DNA of 64,000 bases from Tragulus kanchil (lineage: Eukaryota; Chordata; Mammalia; Artiodactyla; Tragulidae), in assembly GCA_022376925.1 (NCBI GenBank), contig JAIOJX010000006.1, positions 54,655,658 to 54,719,657 on the forward strand, given 5' to 3'. The stretch's first letter is position 1. Each line of letters begins with the position of its first letter. Positions 23,791 through 35,449 of this stretch are shown one piece after another. The position numbers and the translations under genes are program-made. The notes below the pieces were generated by a model. It did no database searches. It was not told the origin of the DNA and saw only the letters and a list, made by a program, of their open reading frames with translations.

Positions 23791-25907
23791 TGATGAGTCA
23801 GAATCTGCTGCCTGTACAACTTTGGCCATAAGTCACATCAGCTAAACAAATGGCCTGCACACTGACTCCTTCTGCATGTAATTTATGTGTCAAACAAAGT
23901 GCATATAAGTGATCATATATGAACCTGAATATTAATGTAAATCTGAAGTCTGTAATTTTATGCTTTCCAGCCTTAATATCTTAGAATATGTTGAAATGGA
24001 TATGAAGAAATTTATGATGTTTTCTTCAGTCTAAATATTACAAGAGTTTGGAGAGAAGAGAATGTTTAAAAATTGGAACCGTGCCAGAAAATGTAGAAAT
24101 TATGGGCACTGCGCTATCAATTGAAAGTATGACATACATTCAGACAGGGATTTATTCCTCATATATATATTGATTATGCACATAAATACATAATAATAAT
24201 ATTTGGTAACTGTGAGACATAAAGAAGCTTATAATTTAGTATGAGAAATAAGATATGTAGTCAAATCATTATCAACATAAGGCAGAGTCTAAAGCATGTT
24301 ACAACAAAGATGTTATCACTCTCAACAGAAGTTATGCACAGCTAGAGTTCGTTCCTTCCTGATAGGTATGGAGACAAATCAGCACAGCCTGGAAGCTGGA
24401 AGAAACAGAAACAGTGTCATAGGTGACCTGCAGCTCAAATTGTTTCAAAGATATTATGAGTAATACTGTACCTTGTATTTTGTTGGATAGTTTAGAATAG
24501 TATGTGCTAAAGCATATGCCAGATGCCTTAACGTATATTCATTTTCATTTAATCTTCATATCAACTTTTGAAAGTAGATATTATGACCCACTTTTAACAG
24601 ATAAGGAAACTGAAGCTCAGAGAAACAAAAATTCTAATTTACTGTGAAAACCACAAAGTGAACAACTGATAATGCTGGAGTCTCAAGCTAAATATTTGTC
24701 TCATAAGATCATGTACTTTCCCTATATTTTCCTACTTAGTTGTCAGTGAGTCTATTTTAAAAGGCTGATTATGGTATCTATTAGAAAATAGTAACCCTGA
24801 GGATTGGAATGAAAACGGGGGAAACTTTTCCCTTTTGGTTCTCCCAATCACAATAGAGAAAACTGTTGCTCTTGTAGCTGCTTCCTCTCCATGGCTGATG
24901 AGTCAGAATCTGCTGCCTGTACAACTTTGGCCATAAGTCACATCAGCTAAACAAATGGCCTGCACACTGACTCCTTCTGCATGTAATTTATGTGTCAAAC
25001 AAAGTGCATATAAGTGATCATATATGAACCTGAATATTAATGTAAATCTGAAGTCTGTAATTTTATGCTTTCCAGCCTTAATATCTTAGAATATGTTGAA
25101 ATGGATATGAAGAAATTTATGATGTTTTCTTCAGTCTAAATATTACAAGAGTTTGGAGAGAAGAGAATGTTTAAAAATTGGAACCGTGCCAGAAAATGTA
25201 GAAATTATGGGCACTGCGGCTATCAATTGAAAGTATGACATACATTCAGACAGGGATTTATTCCTCATATATATATTGATTATGCACATAAATACATAAT
25301 AATAATATTTGGTAACTGTGAGACATAAAGAAGCTTATAATTTAGTATGAGAAATAAGATATGTAGTCAAATCATTATCAACATAAGGCAGAGTCTAAAG
25401 CATGTTACAACAAAGATGTTATCACTCTCAACAGAAGTTATGCACAGCTAGAGTTCGTTCCTTCCTGATAGGTATGGAGACAAATCAGCACAGCCTGGAA
25501 GCTGGAAGAAACAGAAACAGTGTCATAGGTGACCTGCAGCTCAAATTGTTTCAAAGATATTATGAGTAATACTGTACCTTGTATTTTGTTGGATAGTTTA
25601 GAATAGTATGTGCTAAAGCATATGCCAGATGCCTTAACGTATATTCATTTTCATTTAATCTTCATATCAACTTTTGAAAGTAGATATTATGACCCACTTT
25701 TAACAGATAAGGAAACTGAAGCTCAGAGAAACAAAAATTCTAATTTACTGTGAAAACCACAAAGTGAACAACTGATAATGCTGGAGTCTCAAGCTAAATA
25801 TTTGTCTCATAAGATCATGTACTTTCCCTATATTTTCCTACTTAGTTGTCAGTGAGGCTATTTTAAAAGGCTGATTATGGTATCTATTAGAAAATAGTAA
25901 CCCTGAG
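23706..25907. repeat. Tandem duplication F (23706-24803 and 24800-25907)
   Basis: Direct copies, offset rising from 1094 to 1105 because the first 45 bases of copy 2 carry extra G, A, C and T in homopolymer-like runs. Copy 1 starts inside the BovB element, so the first ~80-110 bases of copy 2 are a stray piece of BovB. The rest is AT-rich non-coding DNA with a MIR-like stretch. Confidence 0.95.
24500..24700 (+). mobile_element. MIR-like remnant
   Basis: cattttcatttaatcttcat, gacccacttttaacagataa, ggaaactgaagctcagagaa are the MIR core motifs. Repeated at 25606-25806 by duplication F. Confidence 0.65.
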
Positions 25908-26470
25908 TGAGTGAAATAGAATCAGCTGGGAAAATATATTGGGAAAATTCTTCTACAGATCTTATAGTCTGATTTACTGTGATAAGACCAGAACTAAAAC
26001 CTAAAAGGGGAAAAGTGAAGGAGTACTTTTGTGCAGTAAACTAACTTAAACCTGGGAAACAGTCAAGTACTCACAGTGTCAAGTGCTGTGGCTGATGCTA
26101 TAGCTTTAAGGATGAATGAGGTTAATTTCTGCCCTAGAAGAACTCACAATTTACTGAGAGACAAGCACAAACTGCCATCTGTCATTCAAAATGAAAAGGT
26201 ACTCTGGTTGAGGCTGAGTATTAAAAGCCAACACCCCTTGTTCCTACTTCACTCTGCCAGTGTCTGCCATTCACCTGATAGAAACACAACTAGCTGAAAA
26301 TCTAGTGCTTGCAGGAACTGAAAATACCTCTGTAAAACTTGTTATATATCCATAAACCTATATGGTAAGACAAATTCACTAATTCATAAGATTTGGGTTG
26401 ATGAACATGAAACTAACTTCCTCTTGTGATCCTGTTCTTCAATATGTCACGTTTTGTTAGTCATCTTTCA
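25908..26470. other. No recognised feature
   Basis: Intergenic; the stretch ttctgccctagaagaactca near 26130 hints at old L2 sequence but is too decayed to call. Confidence 0.4.
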
Positions 26471-26529
26471 GGTTTTTAGGTGTGCTGGTATCTGTCTTCA
26501 CGCTTGGCCCTTTCCATCTTTGCAAACCC

Positions 26530-26830
26530 TGATCTTTATTACTGTCCACCATTTTTCATCTATCTGATTCCTTCAAGTGTTAGCCTAATTGCTACTTCTG
26601 CTGGAACATTTTATTTTGTCTGATCATCCTAGATGTAATTATTATTTGTTTCCAAAGAGCCCTGTATTCATATAGCCACACTTAAAACCACAGACAACTG
26701 TGTCTTTATCTTCTGCAGTCATCTCTGAGCTATTAGATGCCTATTTTTGTAGTCATCCACTGTAGCCTATCACAGAGCTTGGCAAGAAAGAGGGGCACGA
26801 AAAATACTGAATGAATAACAGAGATTAAGA
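26530..26830 (+). mobile_element. Ancient L2-like LINE 3' remnant
   Basis: Ends with cagagcttggcaagaaag and atactgaatgaataa, resembling the L2 3' end 'gcctggcacatagtaggtgctcaataaat...gaatgaatg'. Repeated at 27638-27938 by duplication G. Confidence 0.45.
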
Positions 26831-26984
26831 CTGATAAGAATGAGTATATTGTAATTATTGAGTGCACTTTGGAGATTAATATCAGAATGGAGGTTTCATA
26901 GTGGAGATCAGTGAAAAACAAGGCTGATTTGGTTCAGGTGGCAAAAAGTCAGATATTACTTCGCTTCACGAATGCTAGAGTGAT

Positions 26985-27156
26985 TCTAAAATAATAAATA
27001 AACACACAGGGAACTCTGTTCAATATTATGTGGCAACCTAGATGGGAAGGAAGTTTGTGAAATAATGGATGCATTTAAGTATGTGGCTGTACACCTAAGG
27101 CTAGCACAGTACTGTTGATCAGCTATGCTCCAGTATCAAACAAAAAGTTTAAAAAC
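26985..27156 (+). mobile_element. L1 3' UTR remnant
   Basis: Sense ruminant L1 end: gggaactctgttcaatatta, tgtggcaacctagatgggaa, gatcagctatgctccagtat, A-rich end. Repeated at 28093-28264 by duplication G. Confidence 0.8.
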
Positions 27157-28843
27157 AATGAGTAGAATGAGTAGATACTATTTAATTCAACAAGAATTAT
27201 TAAGTGGCAGAGTAACATTTTAAAAGCAATTGAGAAGAAAGATTATTATAAGAACATTGAATAAAATATTCAAAAGGCTTAGATCAAAACTAGAAGACAA
27301 ATTTTAGACTTCAACTTCAAATGAACAAGATGTAGAGCCACAGTAGCTCTTTCTGATTATTTCTTTCATATTTATGCCTCAGTTTGATCAATTTTGTAGA
27401 GTTCTCCTTGGTATTCTATACTCTCTTATCAAGTCAGCAGATTCCCTAATGATATCTAACACTTGCATTTGCCTTAGAAAACTTTGTATTTGTCTTTCAC
27501 CTATTGCATGTAAGACACACATTATGTTGATGTATTGGGGGTTTCAAACTCAAGCATATACTGATTTGTTCAAGGTTTTTAGTTTTTTTGTGCTGGTATC
27601 TGTCTTCACGCTTGGCCCTTTCCATCTTTGCAAACCCTGATCTTTATTACTGTCCACCATTTTTCATCTATCTGATTCCTTCAAGTGTTAGCCTAATTGC
27701 TACTTCTGCTGGAACATTTTATTTTGTCTGATCATCCTAGATGTAATTATTATTTGTTTCCAAAGAGCCCTGTATTCATATAGCCACACTTAAAACCACA
27801 GACAACTGTGTCTTTATCTTCTGCAGTCATCTCTGAGCTATTAGATGCCTATTTTTGTAGTCATCCACTGTAGCCTATCACAGAGCTTGGCAAGAAAGAG
27901 GGGCACGAAAAATACTGAATGAATAACAGAGATTAAGACTGATAAGAATGAGTATATTGTAATTATTGAGTGCACTTTGGAGATTAATATCAGAATGGAG
28001 GTTTCATAGTGGAGATCAGTGAAAAACAAGGCTGATTTGGTTCAGGTGGCAAAAAGTCAGATATTACTTCGCTTCACGAATGCTAGAGTGATTCTAAAAT
28101 AATAAATAAACACACAGGGAACTCTGTTCAATATTATGTGGCAACCTAGATGGGAAGGAAGTTTGTGAAATAATGGATGCATTTAAGTATGTGGCTGTAC
28201 ACCTAAGGCTAGCACAGTACTGTTGATCAGCTATGCTCCAGTATCAAACAAAAAGTTTAAAAACAATGAGTAGAATGAGTAGATACTATTTAATTCAACA
28301 AGAATTATTAAGTGGCAGAGTAACATTTTAAAAGCAATTGAGAAGAAAGATTATTATAAGAACATTGAATAAAATATTCAAAAGGCTTAGATCAAAACTA
28401 GAAGACAAATTTTAGACTTCAACTTCAAATGAACAAGATGTAGAGCCACAGTAGCTCTTTCTGATTATTTCTTTCATATTTATGCCTCAGTTTGATCAAT
28501 TTTGTAGAGTTCTCCTTGGTATTCTATACTCTCTTATCAAGTCAGCAGATTCCCTAATGATATCTAACACTTGCATTTGCCTTAGAAAACTTTGTATTTG
28601 TCTTTCACCTATTGCATGTAAGACACACATTATGTTGATGTATTGGGGGTTTCAAACTCAAGCATATACTGATGTAATGTTATTCCATAAGTTTGCTATA
28701 TTAGTCATATGTAGCGTGAAAGGCCACAGAATCCAAGAGCCTAAAAGGGAGTGTCTCAAGAGGCACATATCACCTGCAAAAGATATATTAATACTGATTC
28801 TTTCATCTCTCATTAAACTGTTGATCCCATTCCCATTCCACCA

Positions 28844-29052
28844 GGTTTTCCCTGGTGGCTCAGATGGTAGAGAATCTGTCTGCAATGCAGGAGACCTGGG
28901 TTTGATCCCTAGTTCAGGAAAATCCGCTGGAAAAAGGAAGGGCTACCTACTGCAATATTCTTGCTTGGAGAATTCCACGAACAGAGGAACCGGGAGGGCT
29001 ACAGTCTGTAGGGGTCACAAAGAGTTGGACACAACTGGGTGACTAACAGTTT
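28844..29052 (+). mobile_element. Bov-tA SINE
   Basis: Sense copy from ttttccctggtggctcagat to ctgggtgactaacag. Confidence 0.92.
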
Positions 29053-29284
29053 TACTTTTTTTAATTTCACGTATGGAAAACTAAGAAATGCTCCACAGTA
29101 TTATTATCAATGGTAGTTGATCATCAATAACACAATATAATTACAAAGTGTTATCATCACCATCATTGCCACACCATCATGTCTTTTCATCACACTTACA
29201 CACATTTTATGTACTGAATTGCTTGTTCCAATGTTAACAAAAGCCTCTCTTAGAGCTACGATCACAAGCTGTTAGGTATAATTT

Positions 29285-29500
29285 AACACAGGGGTTATAA
29301 AACTAGACTCTTCGGGTTCAAATAATGGTTTTAATGTTTATTAGGCACACAGTCCTGGATAACTTATTTAAATCTCTCTGTGTGTGTTCCACTTTCTTGA
29401 TCTTTAAAGTCAAGTGCCTATTATAACTGATTCACAGAGGTAATATGAGAATAAAATAGATTATCATGTATATAGTGTTAATAACACCATTTTATATATG
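29285..29500 (+). mobile_element. MIR-like remnant
   Basis: ctagactcttcgggttcaaa, ggataacttatttaaatctc, cagaggtaatatgagaataa follow the MIR sense order. Repeated at 30377-30592 by duplication H. Confidence 0.6.
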
Positions 29501-29746
29501 TTAGTATTTACTATCACTCTCTCATTTCAAGAAGTTTATTAAGTTATATATAGTGCATATTAAACACAGCAAAGGATTAAAGCAATATATAATGTGTATC
29601 GTTTCCATTTTTAATTTTTCCTGTCTTCAAATGCTGTGATAATTTTGAGAATCTAGATCTATAGAGCAAGTAAACATGCACAACCATGCTCAGAGTCATG
29701 GAATGACCTCTTTGTTGGAACTGTCTCTTCCTCAAGGCAACAGGCC

Positions 29747-29875
29747 TCAGCTGAGTAGTGAACACTGGCCAACAGCCACCATCTTTTTGATAGCATTCTT
29801 AACTTCCTGGTTCCTCAGACAGTAGATGAATGGATTTAGCATGGGCGTGAGGACTGCATACACAGCTGAGATTAG
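29747..29875 (-). pseudogene. 3'-terminal fragment of the OR gene at 30839-31783 (probable assembly duplicate)
   Basis: Encodes the last ~42 residues of the neighbouring receptor, including the TM7 [12 protein letters not shown] stretch and the same TGA stop (29747 corresponds to 30839, offset 1092). Homology stops at 29875 in the middle of TM7, after which come 31 bases of noisy spacer and then the second copy of the flanking repeat. It is part of the 28811-30967 tandem duplication. There is no upstream receptor sequence, so it cannot be functional, and most likely it is not a separate locus. Confidence 0.8.
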
Positions 29876-29937
29876 AATCCAAGACAAAATTCTGGTTCAT
29901 CTTTTTCATTAAAGTTGATCCCATTCCCATTCCACCA

Positions 29938-30143
29938 GGTTTTCCTGGTGGCTCAGATGGTAGAGAATCTGTCTGCAATGCAGGAGACCTGGGTTTGATC
30001 CCTAGTTCAGGAAAATCCGCTGGAAAAGGAAGGGCTACCTACTGCAATATTCTTGCTTGGAGAATTCCACGAACAGAGGAACCGGGAGGGCTACAGTCTG
30101 TAGGGGTCACAAAGAGTTGGACACAACTGGGTGACTAACAGTT
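29938..30143 (+). mobile_element. Bov-tA SINE (duplicate of 28844-29052)
   Basis: Same element as at 28844-29052, differing by two one-base deletions in homopolymers (ttttcctgg; ggaaaagg). It belongs to duplication H and is probably not an independent insertion. Confidence 0.85.
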
Positions 30144-30838
30144 TTACTTTTTTTAATTTCACGTATGGAAAACTAAGAAATGCTCCACAGTATTATTATC
30201 AATGGTAGTTGATCATCAATAACACAATATAATTACAAAGTGTTATCATCACCATCATTGCCACACCATCATGTCTTTTCATCACACTTACACACATTTT
30301 ATGTACTGAATTGCTTGTTCCAATGTTAACAAAAGCCTCTCTTAGAGCTACGATCACAAGCTGTTAGGTATAATTTAACACAGGGGTTATAAAACTAGAC
30401 TCTTCGGGTTCAAATAATGGTTTTAATGTTTATTAGGCACACAGTCCTGGATAACTTATTTAAATCTCTCTGTGTGTGTTCCACTTTCTTGATCTTTAAA
30501 GTCAAGTGCCTATTATAACTGATTCACAGAGGTAATATGAGAATAAAATAGATTATCATGTATATAGTGTTAATAACACCATTTTATATATGTTAGTATT
30601 TACTATCACTCTCTCATTTCAAGAAGTTTATTAAGTTATATATAGTGCATATTAAACACAGCAAAGGATTAAAGCAATATATAATGTGTATCGTTTCCAT
30701 TTTTAATTTTTCCTGTCTTCAAATGCTGTGATAATTTTGAGAATCTAGATCTATAGAGCAAGTAAACATGCACAACCATGCTCAGAGTCATGGAATGACC
30801 TCTTTGTTGGAACTGTCTCTTCCTCAAGGCAACAGGCC

Positions 30839-31783
30839 TCAGCTGAGTAGTGAACACTGGCCAACAGCCACCATCTTTTTGATAGCATTCTTAACTTCCT
30901 GGTTCCTCAGACAGTAGATGAATGGATTTAGCATGGGCGTGAGGACTGCATACACAGCTGAGATTAGTTTGTTGGAGTTAAATGAAGCAATAGCTCTGGG
31001 CCGAACATACATGAAAATCATGGCCGTGTAGTAAATTATGACTACAGTGAGGTGGGATGCACAGGTGGAGAAGGCCTTCTTCCTTCCCTGGGTGGAGGGT
31101 ATACGCAGAATGGCGGAGACGATGTAGACATAGGAGAGGATGGTCGTGATGAGAGGAAAGACAAGAATGACAATCGCCAATGCAAAGTCCACCAGCTCAG
31201 CAGTGGACATGTCTTTGCAGGCCAGTTTGAGGATAGGTGAGATGTCACAGAAAAAGTGGTTCATGACATTGGAGCCACAAAAGGCAACATGTGAAATGAA
31301 ATAGACCTTGATCACAGAGACCGTGAAGCCAGTCATATAGGAAAAAGCCACCAGCTGCACACAATAACCTGTGGTCATGATGACCGAATATCTGAGAGGG
31401 TGACAGATGGCCACATAGCGGTCATAGGCCATGGCTGCCAGAAGCACACACTCTGTGCAGGCAAGTGAGATAAAGAAGTACAGCTGGGTCATGCAGCCTC
31501 TGAAGGAGATGTGCCGTCTCTGTAGGAGAAATCCATCCAGCATCTTGGGGACTGTGACAGAGACATACCAGACCTCTAAGAAAGACAGGCTACTCAGGAA
31601 ATAGTACATGGGCTTGTGGAGGGAGACAGTGACCCAGACAGTGAGCATGAGGACAAGATTCTCTACTGCCACCAACAAGTAGACCACAAGGAAGAGGAAG
31701 AAGAGCAAGACCTGGAGCCAGGGAGCAGTGGGGAAGCCTACCAGGATGAACTCACTGACCAGAGTGATGTTTCTCTCCAGCAT
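30839..31783 (-). CDS. Olfactory receptor, class II family 6 (OR6B-like), intact
   Basis: Seven-transmembrane odorant receptor of 314 residues, with ATG at 31783 and TGA at 30839. It carries NIT at residue 5, PMYYFL before TM2, [10 protein letters not shown] at 118-127, [13 protein letters not shown] at 236-248 and [12 protein letters not shown] at 283-294. These are the same positions as in the receptor at 8326-9282, so the two align without internal gaps up to the C-terminus and are paralogues. The start is supported by a pyrimidine tract ending in AG at 31786-31787, two bases before the ATG. That is the usual OR arrangement, in which a 5' non-coding exon is spliced just ahead of the coding exon. 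The open frame upstream begins at a GTG and was not used. The stretch from ILVGFPTAP through the [12 protein letters not shown] region most resembles remembered OR6B2/OR6B3 sequences. A possible polyadenylation signal (tttatt on the + strand) lies at 30627-30632. Confidence 0.95.
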   Translation of the reverse strand: MLERNITLVSEFILVGFPTAPWLQVLLFFLFLVVYLLVAVENLVLMLTVWVTVSLHKPMYYFLSSLSFLEVWYVSVTVPKMLDGFLLQRRHISFRGCMTQLYFFISLACTECVLLAAMAYDRYVAICHPLRYSVIMTTGYCVQLVAFSYMTGFTVSVIKVYFISHVAFCGSNVMNHFFCDISPILKLACKDMSTAELVDFALAIVILVFPLITTILSYVYIVSAILRIPSTQGRKKAFSTCASHLTVVIIYYTAMIFMYVRPRAIASFNSNKLISAVYAVLTPMLNPFIYCLRNQEVKNAIKKMVAVGQCSLLS

Positions 31784-31785
31784 GT

Positions 31786-31807
31786 CTAAGAGCACAGAGA
31801 GGTAGAA
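31786..31807 (-). other. Splice acceptor with pyrimidine tract just before the OR start codon
   Basis: Read on the minus strand, a run of C/T (ctacctctctgtgctctt) ends in AG at 31787-31786, followed by AC and the ATG at 31783. This matches a mammalian 3' splice site and supports a spliced 5' non-coding exon further up (higher coordinates), which I could not locate. Confidence 0.6.
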
Positions 31808-32379
31808 CACTATGACACTATGACAGCTTCACAGATAATGATGATGAATTGGAGAGGAGACCAGTATAATTTAGCAAGTCAGTCTTTCCTTGGAATGAGA
31901 CCTCTGTTAGTATACTTCCAATGTGAAGTATATTTCCATCAAAAAACTGTGTTTGTTATGAAAATATCCCCAAACAAAGTGCCCTCCTGTCTATAACTTC
32001 CCTCACTTGATGAAATATTTGAATGTCACTTTCCATGTCATTCATAATTCCTTTGTGCATGAACATGGACTGATAGCCACTCTGTTACTTGTTTCAGTTC
32101 TCTGTTTAATTAGAAACTCACAGCACAAAATACAGTTTTACTGACTGAAAGGAAATGTATATGATAACATCAAGTCAGAAAAAGTTTCAGGGTTCAATAC
32201 AGGGATGATTTATAGCCCATGGTCCTTTGATCCACCACATTTTATTTCGAATAGAGGCTGTGGAACTTAGAAAACAATAATAATTCTTGGATAATTCCTT
32301 GATGACTCTAATTTCTTTTAGATAAAAAAAAGGGAAAGATTTTTTTGTTACTACACATAGGTACTGTCTAATTTGACCC
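31808..32379. other. Upstream flank of the second OR gene, no recognised feature
   Basis: Intergenic; a 5' non-coding OR exon is expected somewhere upstream but no donor/promoter combination stands out. Confidence 0.4.
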
Positions 32380-32725
32380 CTACCTATTGCCTTAGCCTCA
32401 TCTCTTGTGACTCTCATCACTGGCATACCAAGTTTGAGATATATTCAACTACTTTTCTCCCCAAGCTCACTGTAATCGCTCTCTCTCTTGTGATTGTACC
32501 CATTCCTCAATCTTTAGCTGCTGGTTTCAAAATTCAGGATTCCACTTGATTTCACCAAAAATCTAGGTCAAGTGCCTCAATGACATTTATTCCCAGTGCA
32601 CAAACCCCTCATACCTTGAGACTTCTCTCTACCACATTGCAGTTTTCCAAAACTCAAGACTCTGTCCTTTATGACCATGACTGGTGCCTAGGACAGTGAC
32701 TTGCAAATGAATTGATGAATCAATC
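32380..32725 (+). mobile_element. Ancient L2-like LINE 3' remnant
   Basis: Composition and the end ggtgcctaggacagtgactt followed by aaatgaattgatgaatcaat resemble the sense L2 3' terminus. Confidence 0.5.
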
Positions 32726-33210
32726 CTTTGGAGCATTGGGATTCACAAGATATAGTTAATGGGTAGAGAAAAATGTGATCTTGGAGCATTTACCAGCAGG
32801 AGGTGCTGTTCTATCAGTCTTCAGATCTTTGGATACACCCTGGGCTTCCACACCCAGGGTACTTTTATAACAAAAATATCCGCCAGGTATGAGAACACTG
32901 GATAGGATCCTTGGCCTCTGGTCACTTTGTAGGTCAGGCTCTCTAAATATCAGCCATTATTTCAGATTCTGGCTCTGAGTTGGAGAAAAGACAGGAGGGC
33001 ACATGAATGCAATATATAGATAGATGGGTCTTGTACCACTTGAAAGCAGAATTATTGGTGAGCTAGTCTAACTATTTTAATCTGTAAGGAATTAGGTCAC
33101 CACAGTTTACCTCTTGAAAACACATAAATGCTGTGTATATCCATTAAATGCATCCCCTTTCCATAAAGCCTGAATTTAGTCCTATCCTCAGACCATTATT
33201 TATTCTTCCT
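32726..33210. other. No recognised feature
   Basis: Intergenic DNA between the L2-like remnant and duplication I. Confidence 0.4.
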
Positions 33211-35449
33211 GCCAATTTTTTTTGTCCACCATCTGTTCACTTGGCCTATGAAGGATTGGAGGCCAGTCAGGGCTTTTCCTATTCATAGGACTAGCTATCT
33301 TCTAGCCATAGCTCACGGCAAGTGATGGAATATTGAGATGTTGAAATACATATTATTGACACCACTACCTCCTTTCTATAGTAGCACATACCAGCAGAGC
33401 TCAGTGCTTATAGAGTGAGAGGATACTGTCTCTTATCCGCAGCCTGATATCCCCTCATTCACTCCTTATGTGGCTTACTAGTAAGGAGCTCTTTGCCTAG
33501 TTCCTCAGTGACTTGAGCAAATGATTTTTTCTGAGGAAAAGGGTCAGTTTTGAGATCCCCATAGGAAGTAGCACCAGTGTAGCGGCTCTTACTCTTCAGG
33601 ATGTGTGTAACATTCCACATTTTCATCATCAGTCATATAATTTCTCACACATTCACCTTTACATACAAGTCAACATTGATTTTGGAGTCAGAACAAGATT
33701 TTAGTACTGGTTTAAGTACCTAGTAGCTGTGTTATATTGCACAGATCCCTTATCACTTATCAAATGTGTACTTTCATACCATCTCCTCCAAATTAAGAAT
33801 ATTGTAACAATGTCAGTTTACTGGATTGATTTGTGACAATTAAATGTGATATTACATATAAAGAACTTCATATGAGACTTGGTCCCTGGTTATTTGCTAT
33901 ATGGATTATCTGTTATTGGATTTTGTCATACAGCATGTACACATATTTACTCAATTATGTGTGCTCACACAGAGTGAAAACTCATGTGTACTCATAAAGA
34001 CAGTCATGCATTCTCTGCCTTTTGTTCACTTTCCCCATTATATTCTGTGGAATAAAGTAACTCTAATTTCCTTAGGTAGAGGACTACAGCATCTTTAAAA
34101 AGTAGGAGTTAGAGATAACCCAGAGCTTCCTTATTTTCTCCTTAATGTACTATGGCCATATATTCAAGTATAATGCCCCTACTTCATATTCTCCTTCACT
34201 TTCCTTGTCACAAGTGTACCTCCCAGTAGGCTCTATTTGGAAGCATGAAGAGTTGTGGAGAAATTTTGTTTTCCTGGCATTCAAAATTAAGAGACTAGCT
34301 TTGAAATTTCTGTTGTATCCATTATTCCTTTTTCCTTAGGCCAATTTTTTTTGTCCACCATCTGTTCACTTGGCCTATGAAGGATTGGAGGCCAGTCAGG
34401 GCTTTTCCTATTCATAGGACTAGCTATCTTCTAGCCATAGCTCACGGCAAGTGATGGAATATTGAGATGTTGAAATACATATTATTGACACCACTACCTC
34501 CTTTCTATAGTAGCACATACCAGCAGAGCTCAGTGCTTATAGAGTGAGAGGATACTGTCTCTTATCCGCAGCCTGATATCCCCTCATTCACTCCTTATGT
34601 GGCTTACTAGTAAGGAGCTCTTTGCCTAGTTCCTCAGTGACTTGAGCAAATGATTTTTTCTGAGGAAAAGGGTCAGTTTTGAGATCCCCATAGGAAGTAG
34701 CACCAGTGTAGCGGCTCTTACTCTTCAGGATGTGTGTAACATTCCACATTTTCATCATCAGTCATATAATTTCTCACACATTCACCTTTACATACAAGTC
34801 AACATTGATTTTGGAGTCAGAACAAGATTTTAGTACTGGTTTAAGTACCTAGTAGCTGTGTTATATTGCACAGATCCCTTATCACTTATCAAATGTGTAC
34901 TTTCATACCATCTCCTCCAAATTAAGAATATTGTAACAATGTCAGTTTACTGGATTGATTTGTGACAATTAAATGTGATATTACATATAAAGAACTTCAT
35001 ATGAGACTTGGTCCCTGGTTATTTGCTATATGGATTATCTGTTATTGGATTTTGTCATACAGCATGTACACATATTTACTCAATTATGTGTGCTCACACA
35101 GAGTGAAAACTCATGTGTACTCATAAAGACAGTCATGCATTCTCTGCCTTTTGTTCACTTTCCCCATTATATTCTGTGGAATAAAGTAACTCTAATTTCC
35201 TTAGGTAGAGGACTACAGCATCTTTAAAAAGTAGGAGTTAGAGATAACCCAGAGCTTCCTTATTTTCTCCTTAATGTACTATGGCCATATATTCAAGTAT
35301 AATGCCCCTACTTCATATTCTCCTTCACTTTCCTTGTCACAAGTGTACCTCCCAGTAGGCTCTATTTGGAAGCATGAAGAGTTGTGGAGAAATTTTGTTT
35401 TCCTGGCATTCAAAATTAAGAGTACTGAGCTTTGAAATTTCTGTTGTAT
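33211..35449. repeat. Tandem duplication I (33211-34318 and 34340-35449)
   Basis: Direct copies, offset 1129. The 21-base spacer (ccattattcctttttcctta region) resembles, with insertions, the sequence just before copy 1 (ccattatttattcttcct). The unit contains a MIR-like stretch and otherwise unrecognised DNA. Confidence 0.95.
33670..33870 (+). mobile_element. MIR-like remnant
   Basis: ttttggagtcagaacaagat, cctagtagctgtgttatatt and tgatttgtgacaattaaatg follow the MIR core. Repeated at 34800-35000 by duplication I. Confidence 0.6.

Larger units (their letters stand above)
26471..28673. repeat. Tandem duplication G (26471-27565 and 27575-28673)
   Basis: Direct copies, offset 1108, with a 9-base spacer and an extra T run at the start of copy 2. 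The unit contains an L2-like stretch and an L1 3' UTR remnant. Confidence 0.95.
28811..30967. repeat. Tandem duplication H (28811-29875 and 29907-30967)
   Basis: Direct copies, offset 1094 then 1092, with spacer 29876-29906. The spacer reads as an error-rich version of the sequence before copy 1 (28795-28818). The unit carries a Bov-tA SINE, a MIR-like stretch and the last ~129 bases of the OR coding exon. Confidence 0.95.

Noticed and set aside
28482..29042. 186-codon plus-strand frame
   Set aside because: Crosses the second copy of duplication G into a Bov-tA SINE; its C-terminal half is SINE-derived (HKELDTTG) and the N-terminal part is shared with a different ending at 27374.
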